Shown: one piece after another, positions 15,273 to 23,526 of the stretch
Layout: the number at the start of each line of letters is the position of its first letter
How positions within the stretch are numbered: the stretch's first letter is position 1
NCBI GenBank assembly: GCA_016713245.1
Contig: JADJPM010000001.1
Span: 1,922,001 to 1,986,000, forward strand
Direction of reading: 5' to 3'
Length of the DNA stretch: 64,000 nucleotides
DNA from: Verrucomicrobiaceae bacterium
Lineage (GTDB): Bacteria; Verrucomicrobiota; Verrucomicrobiia; Verrucomicrobiales; Verrucomicrobiaceae
The notes under the pieces: generated by a model
Database searches by the model: none
The model's input: the letters and a program-made list of their open reading frames with translations, nothing else
Told to the model about the DNA's origin: nothing
Program-made: the position numbers and the translations under genes

Positions 15273-16601
15273 TCAGGGCCGGGCCACGGGCGGGAGGAGC
15301 GGGTTGGGCGAATTACCCGGCATGGTAGCACCGGGAAGGCTCAGTTTCGCCTGCTCCAAAAGATCCCGCGGCTCAGCGGCGACGTCTTGGAGCTTGTTGT
15401 CATAATAGAGGTGCAGCATGTAGCCGTGGTAGGTCTTCGGATTGCGCTGCGCTGCCTCCTCCGGCGTGGGCGGAGGCAGGGTATAAACGATATCGACGAT
15501 CTCCATGTCCGTGCCCACCCAGTTCACCGGCTGCGTCTGCCAGGTCTCGATGAGCTCGGTGGTGTTATCGAGCTTCGTGCCGCCATTGTGACGGTAGTAA
15601 AAGAAGGCTTTCAGGTCGATGGCGTTCGGATCAATGGACTTGCTGCCATTGCGCTGGATGGGCACTCGGAGCAGGAAACGCTCACCACCTTCCTTCACGG
15701 CGAAGTCACGCTTGATCTCGCAGGCACCGAGGCGCAGGCGCTTATCGGATTCGCTTGCTGGTGGCGATCCGATGGAGGGAGCAGCCACGGTGTCCGCTCC
15801 TGGCACATTGCCGAGGCGGCGCAGCGCCAGATCAAAGAACTGCCCGGCCTTCGCCGCGCCTTGAAGCTGGATGCCGCGCCACATGTCCACCGCCTTCGCA
15901 TTGAGGCCCATCTGCTCGTAAACCTCCGCTGTCTCCGCCATCACCGCCGGGTGATTTGGGGAGACCAAATCCGCCTGCTGGAGGGATTGCAGCGCCTCTT
16001 GGGTATTGCCTGCCGTGCGCAGGTCTTTGGCGGCGGCTAGCAGGCCATTCACATCACGCCGTGGATCGACGGTGCTGCTGCTGTTGGGAATGCTTTGCGT
16101 GCCATCGAGGCCTTTCGGCAGGTCTTTGGGCATGGCACGTCCGGCACCGGGCAGTTCCGGTGGAGGCTCGGTGATGGCTGGAAGCTTCGAAAAATCGGGA
16201 ATCGGAGGCGGCTTCATGCCACTGCCAGGAAGAGAAGGGGGTGGCTCACTGGCGGCGAGGCTGGGGACAGGCGGCGCTTTGCCAAAGGTGCCCATCGGCG
16301 GTGGTGCATTGGGTGAAACCGGCGGCGGGGCGAGAGCGGGCACGACGGGAACTGTAGGCGGTGGCGTGATAAATTGCCCCGGCTCCGGCACTGGCTTCCG
16401 CGTGCCAGTGGAGGCCAGTCCAGGCAGTGGCGGCACATCACGGGCGCTCGCGGCGGCCATTTCCGCTTCGCTCGGGCTTTTCGCGGCCAAAAGCCAGATC
16501 AGCAGGCCGAGTTGCGACACGGCCAGCAGGCCGAGCGAGCCCCAGGCAAGCGCCGAGGAACGCTCACGATTGTGAGTGAGAATGGAGGAGGGGGGAATCA
16601 C
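15273..16601 (-). CDS. Membrane-anchored proline-rich TPR-like protein
   Basis: A 442-residue protein with one N-terminal transmembrane helix (ALAWGSLGLLAVSQLGLLIWLLA, ~residues 17-39). A long proline-rich outer region follows (~55-165: repeated PPPxxP, PPSLPG), then a helical TPR-like stretch (~178-260: LLAAAKDLRTAGNTQEALQSLQQADLVSPNHPAVM) and a beta-rich C-terminus. It lies 18 bp upstream of the receiver-pseudokinase-FGE gene on the same strand, so the two probably form an operon and may form an envelope complex. No named family is recognised. Confidence 0.7.
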   Translation of the reverse strand: MIPPSSILTHNRERSSALAWGSLGLLAVSQLGLLIWLLAAKSPSEAEMAAASARDVPPLPGLASTGTRKPVPEPGQFITPPPTVPVVPALAPPPVSPNAPPPMGTFGKAPPVPSLAASEPPPSLPGSGMKPPPIPDFSKLPAITEPPPELPGAGRAMPKDLPKGLDGTQSIPNSSSTVDPRRDVNGLLAAAKDLRTAGNTQEALQSLQQADLVSPNHPAVMAETAEVYEQMGLNAKAVDMWRGIQLQGAAKAGQFFDLALRRLGNVPGADTVAAPSIGSPPASESDKRLRLGACEIKRDFAVKEGGERFLLRVPIQRNGSKSIDPNAIDLKAFFYYRHNGGTKLDNTTELIETWQTQPVNWVGTDMEIVDIVYTLPPPTPEEAAQRNPKTYHGYMLHLYYDNKLQDVAAEPRDLLEQAKLSLPGATMPGNSPNPLLPPVARP

Positions 16602-16729
16602 GAGGGTTTTTTTACCGGAAAAGGAGCGGCATCGTATGGGTTTGCCGGAGATGTGTCAATGGTGCTGCCGGGCTTCGTGAGGCAGCTTTGGTTGCCTTTT
16701 CGCATTCACGCATCACTCGTCACACGCTC

Positions 16730-17932
16730 ATGGCTTCCCCCGTCCCCGTCTTCCACCTCTCACCCGTCCAAATGGCGGCGGCGCTGAGCCAGCGGGAGGG
16801 CTTTGTGTGGATGGACTCGTCCCTGCCACAGCCAGGGGCGGTGAGTGTGCTCACGGCGGAACCCATCGAGGTGCTGCGCGGCCACATCGAGCGGGATTGG
16901 AAGCTCGTCCGCGCTGCCCTGAGTCTGCCACGAGCCACGCGGGGCGGACTTTACGGCTGGGTGGGTTATGACGGGCAATTCGTGCTCGGCGTGTATCCGC
17001 ACGGCATGATGTACGAGCACGACACAGGCCGCTGGTCCTCCTTCGGCGATTTTAAGACTCCTGATTCGGGATTCCTGATGCTTGATTCGCCGCCGCCCCT
17101 GGATTTTCGGCCGTTGGTGAGCAAAAACGACTTTACCGGCATTGTGCGGAAGGCGCAGGACTACATCGCGGCCGGCGATATCTACCAGGTAAACCTTTCC
17201 TACCCCTGGACCGCTAAGTGGCCCGAGAAGGCGGATGCGCTTGGTCTATATCTGAAACTCCGCGAGGTCTCCCCCGCGCCTCACGCAGCCTTTTTGCGGC
17301 TCGATGGCACTGCGGTGCTCTCCGCCTCGATGGAGACCTTTTTGAAGCTCGACGGCCAGCAGATCAGCACGCGGCCGATCAAAGGTACTCGGCCGCGTTA
17401 CCTCGATGACGTGCAGCGGGATGTGGCCGCACAAAACGAGCTGCGAGCCTCCGAGAAGGAAAAAGCCGAGCTACTCATGATCACAGATCTCGAGCGAAAC
17501 GACCTCGGCCAAGTGTGCGAGTTCGGCAGCGTGCAGGTGCCGGAACTCTGGCGCGTGGAAAGCTTTGCGCAGGTGTTTCACCTCGTCTCGACCGTCACCG
17601 GACGCTTGCGAGCACACATCGACCATGCGGGCGCTTTTCGAGCCTGTTTTCCGGGCGGCAGCATCACCGGCGCACCGAAAAAACGAGCCTCCGAAATCAT
17701 CGCCGAGCTCGAACAGCATCCACGCGGCATTTACACCGGTGCCATCGGCTGGTTCGGCTTCGACGGGCGCAGCCAGTGGAACATCGCCATCCGCACCGCC
17801 ATCCAAAAAGGCTCCGAAATCCGCTTCCACACCGGCTGCGGCATCGTCGCCGATTCCATCCCCGAACTGGAGCACGAGGAGAGCCTGCACAAGGCGGCGG
17901 GCATTCTCAAAGCGGCAGCGCAGAGGGGCTAG
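16730..17932 (+). CDS. pabB: Aminodeoxychorismate synthase component I
   Basis: A 400-residue chorismate-binding enzyme that makes 4-amino-4-deoxychorismate from chorismate, towards p-aminobenzoate and folate. The diagnostic STRPIKGTRPR has the Lys of the PabB-type PIKGT motif, where anthranilate synthase (TrpE) has PIAGT. AGDIYQVNLS, ITDLERNDLG, FPGGSITGAPKKRA and FHTGCGIVADS are further family motifs. The ATG at 16730 starts close to the conserved part. No glutaminase partner (PabA) is in the window. Its stop overlaps that of the convergent TauE-like gene (CTAG). Confidence 0.92.
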   Translation: MASPVPVFHLSPVQMAAALSQREGFVWMDSSLPQPGAVSVLTAEPIEVLRGHIERDWKLVRAALSLPRATRGGLYGWVGYDGQFVLGVYPHGMMYEHDTGRWSSFGDFKTPDSGFLMLDSPPPLDFRPLVSKNDFTGIVRKAQDYIAAGDIYQVNLSYPWTAKWPEKADALGLYLKLREVSPAPHAAFLRLDGTAVLSASMETFLKLDGQQISTRPIKGTRPRYLDDVQRDVAAQNELRASEKEKAELLMITDLERNDLGQVCEFGSVQVPELWRVESFAQVFHLVSTVTGRLRAHIDHAGAFRACFPGGSITGAPKKRASEIIAELEQHPRGIYTGAIGWFGFDGRSQWNIAIRTAIQKGSEIRFHTGCGIVADSIPELEHEESLHKAAGILKAAAQRG

Positions 17933-18300
17933 GCTTTCCCAGCCCACAGCATTCGCACGCCGAAGACGATCAAGAGCACGCCGAAGATCTTCGTGAGGCG
18001 TTCATCGCTCATCGACTTCAGCCAACTGGCCCCAAAGTAGGCCAAGATCGAAGCCGAGATGGCGGTGATGAGCGCCACCTGCCAGTTCACGAGGCCGGCG
18101 CGGACGTTTTGCGTGGTGGCCATCAGTGCGGTGGGAATGATGATCGCCAACGAAGTGGCCACCGCCGTCTTTTGAGGTAGGTCGAGCAGCAGCACAAAGC
18201 CCGGCACCATCACCACGCCGCCGCCCACGCCGCACAAGGCCGCGATGAGACCGCTGACGACGCCGATGCCGAGACACTTCAAAACAAACGAGAGGGACAT
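17929..18300 (-). CDS. Short TauE/SafE family membrane transporter
   Basis: A 123-residue protein (ATG 18300; a TTG at 18312 is possible) with about four membrane segments. The motif GVVSGLIAALCGVGGGVVMVP is the TauE/SafE N-terminal signature, and the segment LPQKTAVATSLAIIIPTA matches its second part. The family exports sulfite, sulfoacetate or related anions. This is half the usual length (~250 residues), equal to one of the two repeated halves, so it would have to dimerise. A single ORF without frameshift supports a genuine half-size form. Confidence 0.85.
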   Translation of the reverse strand: MSLSFVLKCLGIGVVSGLIAALCGVGGGVVMVPGFVLLLDLPQKTAVATSLAIIIPTALMATTQNVRAGLVNWQVALITAISASILAYFGASWLKSMSDERLTKIFGVLLIVFGVRMLWAGKA

Positions 18301-18339
18301 GCGCCGAACCAACCGCGAAAGCCCCGCCCCGCAACTCGC

Positions 18340-21045
18340 TTACTTCGCGCCGTTCTCAAACCAGGCGAGCATATCGAGGATCTGCTCGGCCTTGAGCGCA
18401 TTCAGCAAGCCCGGCGGCATCGGCGAGACTTCAGATATGGTGCGCTCTTTGATCATTGCTTTGCCGATCTCGACCGTCTCGGGTGCGATCGGGTTTGGTT
18501 TGAGCACCACACGCTCATCGTCCTCGCTTTCGAGGCTGCCGGAGTGCGTTTTGCCATCGCTCGTCTTCACCGTCACGAGGCGGAATTTCTCGTCGATGAA
18601 CTTCGAGGGGTTCAAAATGTGATCGAGTAGGTCCTTGCGGCCAAATCGAGCGGAAACCTGCACCAGATCCGGCCCGAAGACACCGGCGGGCAGCGTGGCA
18701 TCCGTGCTCACGCGATGGCAAAACACGCACTGGGCCCGCACCAGCGCATCGCGGGCACTTTCGCGACTGCGGGACTTCGCGTCCATTTTCGCGAGTTGAG
18801 GCTCCAGGTCGGCCAGGGTCCAGTTTTTGAAGCTATGACCCGGCAACGCATGCGGTGAAAGCGCCACCGGTTTCGGCGGATTGATCACCGCGGCGAGCTT
18901 CACGGCTTCCTCCGGTTTCAACGCGGCAGCGAGTTCACTGCGGGTATCGCTGATGGCTTTGAAGAAGGTGGAGGCTCCGGTCATCTTTTCGGCCTTGTTC
19001 AAGGCCTCGAAGGCGATTTGGCGCTGCTCCAGTGTCCAGCCATCTTTTAGGTAGCGGAGCATGAAGGGATAAAACAGCAGATCCTCCGAGGTCGTGGCCG
19101 CAGTGAGCAGCGGCATGGTCTTTGCGATAACCGTGGGTGACTTCAAATAGACCAGTAGGCGGCATAGCTCGCGGTTTAGAAAGGTCTCATTTGCCGGATA
19201 AACCGCCCACGCGGCGAGTTTGTCCTTCTGCGTCGGCTCTCCCTGCCTCGCGATCGCCACGGCGATCACCCGCAAGGCATCCAAGGTGGGCTTGGGCGCG
19301 GCTTTCATCACGGATTCGAGCAGCGGTTCGAGGTCTGTTTTTTCACTGACGCGGGCCAAGGCGAGCAGTTCGTGCATCTGGCCGTTCTGAAGCGCCTCCG
19401 CACGCCATTCAGCTACCGGGCGGTTCTCGAGGGAGAGGCGTTTTTGATGTTTCTCGGCATGTTTGTCAGACCAGTCGGACTGGTCGGACCCGTCCGACAA
19501 TGTGCCCGTCACCCGATACAGCCCACTCTGCGTCCCTCTCCCACCCGTGATAAACCACATCGCGCCATCGGGGCCGATGCAGCCATCGGTGACGTTGAGC
19601 GGTCGGCCGGTGATGAAATCCTCCTGCGTCACGACCTTGCCAAAATGCACCGCGATGATCCGCCCGTAGCTCCAATCAAGCAGGTAGAGCGCTTCTTGAT
19701 ACTTCCTCGGAAACGCTGCTCCATAGCCGAAGAAGATGCCGGTGGGCGAGGACAGGCCGATATCGATGACGCTCGGCAACGTGTCAGCATACCAGGCGGG
19801 GAAGCGCCCGGTGCCGCGACGCCAGCCGAAGTCGGCTCCGGGCACGACATGCAGCACGCGGGTGGGCATGTACCAGGGTGTGCCGACATCGCGCTCCATG
19901 TCCGCGTCGAAGGTGAAGAGCTCGCCGGCGCGGTTGAAGGCGATGTCGAGCGGGTTGCGCAGGCCGCCAGCAAGCAGCGTGATCTTGGAGCCATCCGGCT
20001 TCACGCGGAGGATGTGCCCGGCGGGCAGTTCCACATTGCCGTCGAACATGCTGCCATCCCATGGATTTGGGATGAGCTGGTCGTGGGCATAGTTTTTCAG
20101 CGGTGAATCCGGCGCGATGTTCTCGGGAAGAAGCACGTTGTTCCCATGCGCCACGTAGATGTCGCCCTCGGGACCGAGCTTGATGTGATTGCGCCCGTGC
20201 CCCACGCCGCCGCCGGTGCGCATGAGCTCCTTTCGCTCGTCGAAGGTGCCGTCGCCATTTTGGTCCGTCAGGCGGACGAGAGCCTTGGTGTTGTTGGCGT
20301 TCGCGAAGAGGGAACCATGCGCATAGAGCAATCCGCGGCATTCGAGCAGCTCGTCGTCGATGATCTCGACCTTTTGATCGCCGCTGCCGCTGATCGTCAG
20401 GCGCAGCAGGCCCTTTTTCTCCTTCGCGAGGGTGAGGCGACCCTGCTCGTCAAAGGCCATCGCCACCCACGAGTCCTCGCCAGGCTGGGCGGAGCGGACG
20501 AGCTCGGCTTTGAAACCGGGTGGCAGGCTCAAAGAAGCCGCATCCGTGGCCTGATTCTGCGCTCCGGGTTTGGCGAGCTGCCAGGAGTTGTAGGCATCGA
20601 AGGCTTTTTTGAGGTCGAAGGGGTTCTTGGCGGGATCGGCGTCCGTGGAGCCGGAAACGACCGCGTTTTGCCAAGCGGCATCGGTGACGATCCAGCGGAC
20701 GGCAGCGAGGTCGCCATTGAGTTCGAGCAAGGCGGCCACTTTCCGCTTCGCAGGCACCCGGAGGCCAATTTGATGCGTTTTGCCATCGGCGAGCTGCCGT
20801 GTGAGGTCCGTGCCAATGGCACTCTCCGCCGGTGAAAGGGTCGCGATGGTTTTCCCATCGACGAGGACCTCCACCGGGGCCTCTGAGGCGGTGAGGAGCA
20901 CGGCTTTGAGCAGTTTTCCCTCGTGCTGCACCTCGCGGGACATCGTGGCGGGCTTTTCCGAGGTCAGCCACATCGGCGAAGGAGGCCGGTTGGCCATCTG
21001 GGCAAAGGTGGTGGTGGTCACGAGGACAAAAAGCAGGAGGCGCAT
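18340..21045 (-). CDS. PVC-type membrane-bound dehydrogenase with c-type haem
   Basis: About 901 residues, with a signal peptide (MRLLLFVLVTTTTFAQ; ATG 21045 preferred over TTG 21054). After a ~150-residue N-terminal region comes a beta-propeller like soluble glucose dehydrogenases (~170-520: LPPGFKAELVRSAQPGEDSWVAMAFD, LVRLTDQNGDGTFDE, AGGLRNPLDIAFN, DFGWRRGTG). A helical HEAT-like region (~560-750) and a C-terminal cytochrome c domain with CVFCH haem site and GPDLVQVSARFG follow. This is the arrangement annotated as 'putative membrane-bound dehydrogenase' in planctomycetes and Verrucomicrobia, thought to oxidise sugars. An in-frame nonamer repeat sits between propeller and helical parts. 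Confidence 0.88.
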   Translation of the reverse strand: MRLLLFVLVTTTTFAQMANRPPSPMWLTSEKPATMSREVQHEGKLLKAVLLTASEAPVEVLVDGKTIATLSPAESAIGTDLTRQLADGKTHQIGLRVPAKRKVAALLELNGDLAAVRWIVTDAAWQNAVVSGSTDADPAKNPFDLKKAFDAYNSWQLAKPGAQNQATDAASLSLPPGFKAELVRSAQPGEDSWVAMAFDEQGRLTLAKEKKGLLRLTISGSGDQKVEIIDDELLECRGLLYAHGSLFANANNTKALVRLTDQNGDGTFDERKELMRTGGGVGHGRNHIKLGPEGDIYVAHGNNVLLPENIAPDSPLKNYAHDQLIPNPWDGSMFDGNVELPAGHILRVKPDGSKITLLAGGLRNPLDIAFNRAGELFTFDADMERDVGTPWYMPTRVLHVVPGADFGWRRGTGRFPAWYADTLPSVIDIGLSSPTGIFFGYGAAFPRKYQEALYLLDWSYGRIIAVHFGKVVTQEDFITGRPLNVTDGCIGPDGAMWFITGGRGTQSGLYRVTGTLSDGSDQSDWSDKHAEKHQKRLSLENRPVAEWRAEALQNGQMHELLALARVSEKTDLEPLLESVMKAAPKPTLDALRVIAVAIARQGEPTQKDKLAAWAVYPANETFLNRELCRLLVYLKSPTVIAKTMPLLTAATTSEDLLFYPFMLRYLKDGWTLEQRQIAFEALNKAEKMTGASTFFKAISDTRSELAAALKPEEAVKLAAVINPPKPVALSPHALPGHSFKNWTLADLEPQLAKMDAKSRSRESARDALVRAQCVFCHRVSTDATLPAGVFGPDLVQVSARFGRKDLLDHILNPSKFIDEKFRLVTVKTSDGKTHSGSLESEDDERVVLKPNPIAPETVEIGKAMIKERTISEVSPMPPGLLNALKAEQILDMLAWFENGAK
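19466..19501. repeat. In-frame nonamer array (TCGGACNNG family) inside the dehydrogenase gene
   Basis: Four 9-bp units on the plus strand: TCAGACCAG, TCGGACTGG, TCGGACCCG, TCCGACAAT. The core TCNGAC is constant while positions 3, 7 and 8 vary. On the coding strand it encodes the Ser/Asp-rich linker SDGSDQSDWSDK between two domains. The 9-bp period keeps the reading frame. The same unit (reverse complement) occurs in an unrelated gene at 46926-46952. Confidence 0.8.
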
Positions 21046-21130
21046 CCTCCCCAAACGCCCTCAAATGTGCGGTTCGGACGAAATTTGAGATTGCCGAAAA
21101 AGAGGGGGATGGGCTAAAGTAACTTTTATT

Positions 21131-21778
21131 ATGTTCATGCGCGCTCTCTCTCTTGCCGTCGCCATCGCAGGTCTCTTCGCCGCGAATGCCTCCGCCGCCG
21201 TGCTCTTCAGCACGCTCGGGCAATCGAACAACGCCCCGAACGGTATTTTCGATACGGACTACCGCCTAGCGTCTGATTTCGAGACGCAGGGGGTCGGAGC
21301 TAGCATCACGGGACTGACGCTGAATCTGAACAACAGTGACACCGTTGGCCACAATTTCACGGTCAGCCTTTACAGCGATGCGGGTGGCACGGTGGGCTCT
21401 CTCCTGACCAATTTTTCTAGCGAGTTGATTGCCGCCAACACGTTTGGGGCGGTCAACAAGCTTTTCACAGGGAGCTACAGCCTGATGGCCAACACCAAAT
21501 ACTGGGTGGTGCTCGAAATGCTCGAAAACGTCGTCAGCAGTGGGGATCAGCCAAACTGGAGTGGCAACAGCGGTGACGGCATTGACGGCGGTGGTAGCTT
21601 TTTGGAGGTTGCCTCCACGTTTGCTCAAACGTCGTCCGATGGTGGAGCCAGTTGGAGTGATGCGAGTGCGGACAACTTCCTCTTCAACGTCATCGGCGTC
21701 GCCGCCGTCCCCGAGCCGTCCCGTGTTGTCCTGGCCATCGCGGGCTTTTTTGTAGTAGGCTTCCGTCGCCGCCGCTGA
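21131..21778 (+). CDS. PEP-CTERM anchored surface protein
   Basis: A 215-residue exported protein with a signal peptide (MFMRALSLAVAIAGLFAANASA) and a PEP-CTERM sorting tail: VPEPSR, a hydrophobic helix (VVLAIAGFFVVGF) and a final RRRR. The body has the FSTLGQSNNAPNGIFDTDYRLASDF start of the 'choice-of-anchor R' domain, with TGLTLNLNNSD and TKYWVVLE repeats typical of it. Such proteins are processed by exosortase and attached to the outer surface. No exosortase is in the window. The giant protein at 28325-42889 carries the same tail type. Confidence 0.88.
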   Translation: MFMRALSLAVAIAGLFAANASAAVLFSTLGQSNNAPNGIFDTDYRLASDFETQGVGASITGLTLNLNNSDTVGHNFTVSLYSDAGGTVGSLLTNFSSELIAANTFGAVNKLFTGSYSLMANTKYWVVLEMLENVVSSGDQPNWSGNSGDGIDGGGSFLEVASTFAQTSSDGGASWSDASADNFLFNVIGVAAVPEPSRVVLAIAGFFVVGFRRRR

Positions 21779-21877
21779 TCGTTGGCGGGGCCTAAGTGGC
21801 TGAATCGAGGGTTTTGCGTCCTTGCGCCGTGGGTTTTTGCGCCCATCATCCGCGCCCTCACTCATCACCACACGACC

Positions 21878-22840
21878 ATGGCCGACATCTCCACCTCCGC
21901 TGCTGACAAAAAGGAAAAAGAATACTTCACGAGCACTCCTCAGGAGACGCCGGGCTTCTTCCTCAAAGGTTCCCACCAATACGATTGGGGTCTCAAGAAC
22001 CGCCTCAGCCAGGTTTTCAACCCCAAGGACGGCCGCACCGTGATGCTCGCCTTTGACCACGGTTATTTTCAAGGCCCCACGACTGGTCTTGAGCGTGTCG
22101 ATCAGACCATTCTCCCTCTCGAACCCTACGCCGACTGCCTCATGCTCACGCGTGGCATTCAGCGCAGCGTGATCCCGGCCTCCACTCGCAAAGCCATCGC
22201 TCTCCGCGCTTCGGGCGGCACCTCGATGGTGAGCCAGTTCGAGGAGTGGGAAGGCGAAATCGACGGCAAGAAGGCCAAGTTTGGCCGCCCCGGCTTCGAA
22301 CCGCTCTCCAATGAATCCACCGCGCTGAACATCGAAGAGGCCATCCGCCTCAACGCGAGCGTTTTGGCCGTGCAGGTCTTCATCGGCAGCGCTTACGAGC
22401 GCCAGAGCCTCAAAAACCTCACCGACCTCGTCGATGCGGCTTCGCGTTATGGCATCGCCGTCATGGGCGTGACTGCCGTGGGTCGTGCGATGGCCCGCAC
22501 GCCGCAGTATTTCCGCCTCGCGACCCGCATCATGGCCGAGCTCGGCGCGAACGTGGTGAAGTGCTACTACACCGACACCGAATTCGACACCGTGACGAGC
22601 TGCTGCCCCGTGCCGATCGTCATCGCCGGTGGCAAGAAGCTCCCCGAGCTCGATGCGCTGACCATGTGCTACAACGCCATCCAGCAAGGCGCGAATGGCG
22701 TGGACATGGGCCGCAACATCTTCCAGAGCGACGCGCCGATCAGCATGATGCAGGCCGTTCGCGGCGTGGTGCATGAAGGCCTGACGCCTGCGCAGGGCTT
22801 CCAGATGTACAACGACCTCAAGGCCAAGGGCACCAAGTAA
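21878..22840 (+). CDS. lsrF: LsrF-like class I aldolase/thiolase
   Basis: A 320-residue protein very close to LsrF, which transfers an acetyl group from 3-hydroxy-5-phosphonooxypentane-2,4-dione to CoA during autoinducer-2 breakdown. Long identical stretches are visible: VMLAFDHGYFQGPTTGLER, CPVPIVIAGGKKLPE and GVDMGRNIFQSD. The Schiff-base lysine is Lys228 (NVVKCYY). It carries a ~20-residue insertion (~121-142) relative to the E. coli enzyme. No other lsr gene (transporter, LsrK, LsrG, LsrR) is nearby, so a different sugar-phosphate substrate is possible. ATG 21878 matches the family start. Confidence 0.85.
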   Translation: MADISTSAADKKEKEYFTSTPQETPGFFLKGSHQYDWGLKNRLSQVFNPKDGRTVMLAFDHGYFQGPTTGLERVDQTILPLEPYADCLMLTRGIQRSVIPASTRKAIALRASGGTSMVSQFEEWEGEIDGKKAKFGRPGFEPLSNESTALNIEEAIRLNASVLAVQVFIGSAYERQSLKNLTDLVDAASRYGIAVMGVTAVGRAMARTPQYFRLATRIMAELGANVVKCYYTDTEFDTVTSCCPVPIVIAGGKKLPELDALTMCYNAIQQGANGVDMGRNIFQSDAPISMMQAVRGVVHEGLTPAQGFQMYNDLKAKGTK

Positions 22841-22849
22841 ACATGCGGC

Positions 22850-22917
22850 GATGGAGTGATGGAGTCGTGGAGTTTTGCTCCCATCCATCACTCCCATACT
22901 CCACCACTCCATCCCTC
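22850..22917. repeat. Paired octamer array (NNTGGAGT family)
   Basis: The left arm is GATGGAGT, GATGGAGT, CGTGGAGT (22850-22873). The right arm is the complement series ACTCCCAT, ACTCCACC, ACTCCATC, CCTCC (22890-22917). The core TGGAGT is nearly constant and the first two positions vary. It lies between lsrF and a membrane protein gene; the right arm is followed by CGGCCCCGCCCG and then the start codon at 22930, the same order seen in the heptamer arrays. Confidence 0.82.
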
Positions 22918-22929
22918 CGGCCCCGCCCG

Positions 22930-23520
22930 ATGTTTCACGATCTCTACGACTACCTCTACCACGATGCTCCCACCGGCGGCATTCCGCTGAAGGGCACGGG
23001 CATCGTGCTGGGGCTCGCCTTGATCGCCTCGCACGCGTGGGTGCTCATGAACGGGGAGAAGACGAAGGCTTTCCTGAAAGCCTTTCCCCGCACCTTCAAA
23101 TGGGGCGTAATCCTCATGTCTGTCTCCCTGCTGTGGGCGATGTTTTTGCTCTCGAACATGGACATGGGCGAGTTCTTCAACATGCGGCAGTACTTTATGA
23201 TGGTCGTTGCTGCCGGAGGCATCGGCATGATCATTTATGTGCCTGAGTTTCTCTCCGTCCGCGCCCTCGGCTGCCTGATGCTGCTGGCGGCCAGCCCGGT
23301 GCTTTACGCCGCCTTCATGCAGCCGCAGACCAGCCGTCTGCTGCTGCCGATCCTCGCTTACGCATGGATCATCGCGGGCATGTACTTCATCGGCATGCCC
23401 TATCTGATGCGTGATGGCATCACCTGGCTCACCGCAAAGCCGGGTCGCTGGAATGCCGCCGTGTATGGTGGCATCGGTTACGGCGTGCTGATGCTCGCCA
23501 CGGCCATCGTTTCGTATTGA
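22930..23520 (+). CDS. Polytopic membrane protein of unknown function
   Basis: A 196-residue protein with about six hydrophobic segments (GIVLGLALIASHAWVLM, WGVILMSVSLLWAMFLLS, YFMMVVAAGGIGMIIYV, ALGCLMLLAASPVLYAAFM, LLLPILAYAWIIAGMYFIG, YGGIGYGVLMLATAIV). The start at 22930 follows directly after the octamer array. It is 6 bp upstream of a glycosyltransferase gene and probably cotranscribed with it. No family is recognised; an envelope role is plausible from the neighbour. Confidence 0.7.
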   Translation: MFHDLYDYLYHDAPTGGIPLKGTGIVLGLALIASHAWVLMNGEKTKAFLKAFPRTFKWGVILMSVSLLWAMFLLSNMDMGEFFNMRQYFMMVVAAGGIGMIIYVPEFLSVRALGCLMLLAASPVLYAAFMQPQTSRLLLPILAYAWIIAGMYFIGMPYLMRDGITWLTAKPGRWNAAVYGGIGYGVLMLATAIVSY

Positions 23521-23526
23521 TCGGCC

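Noticed and set aside
14385..16040. 551-residue plus-strand frame
   Set aside because: Antisense to the receiver-pseudokinase-FGE fusion and the proline-rich protein, both with recognisable domains; the plus frame is His/Arg/Gly-rich without motifs.
16705..16725. Short TTCACGC/ATCACTC/GTCACAC series before pabB
   Set aside because: Only three loosely similar heptamers; too short to separate from chance, although the position fits the other arrays.
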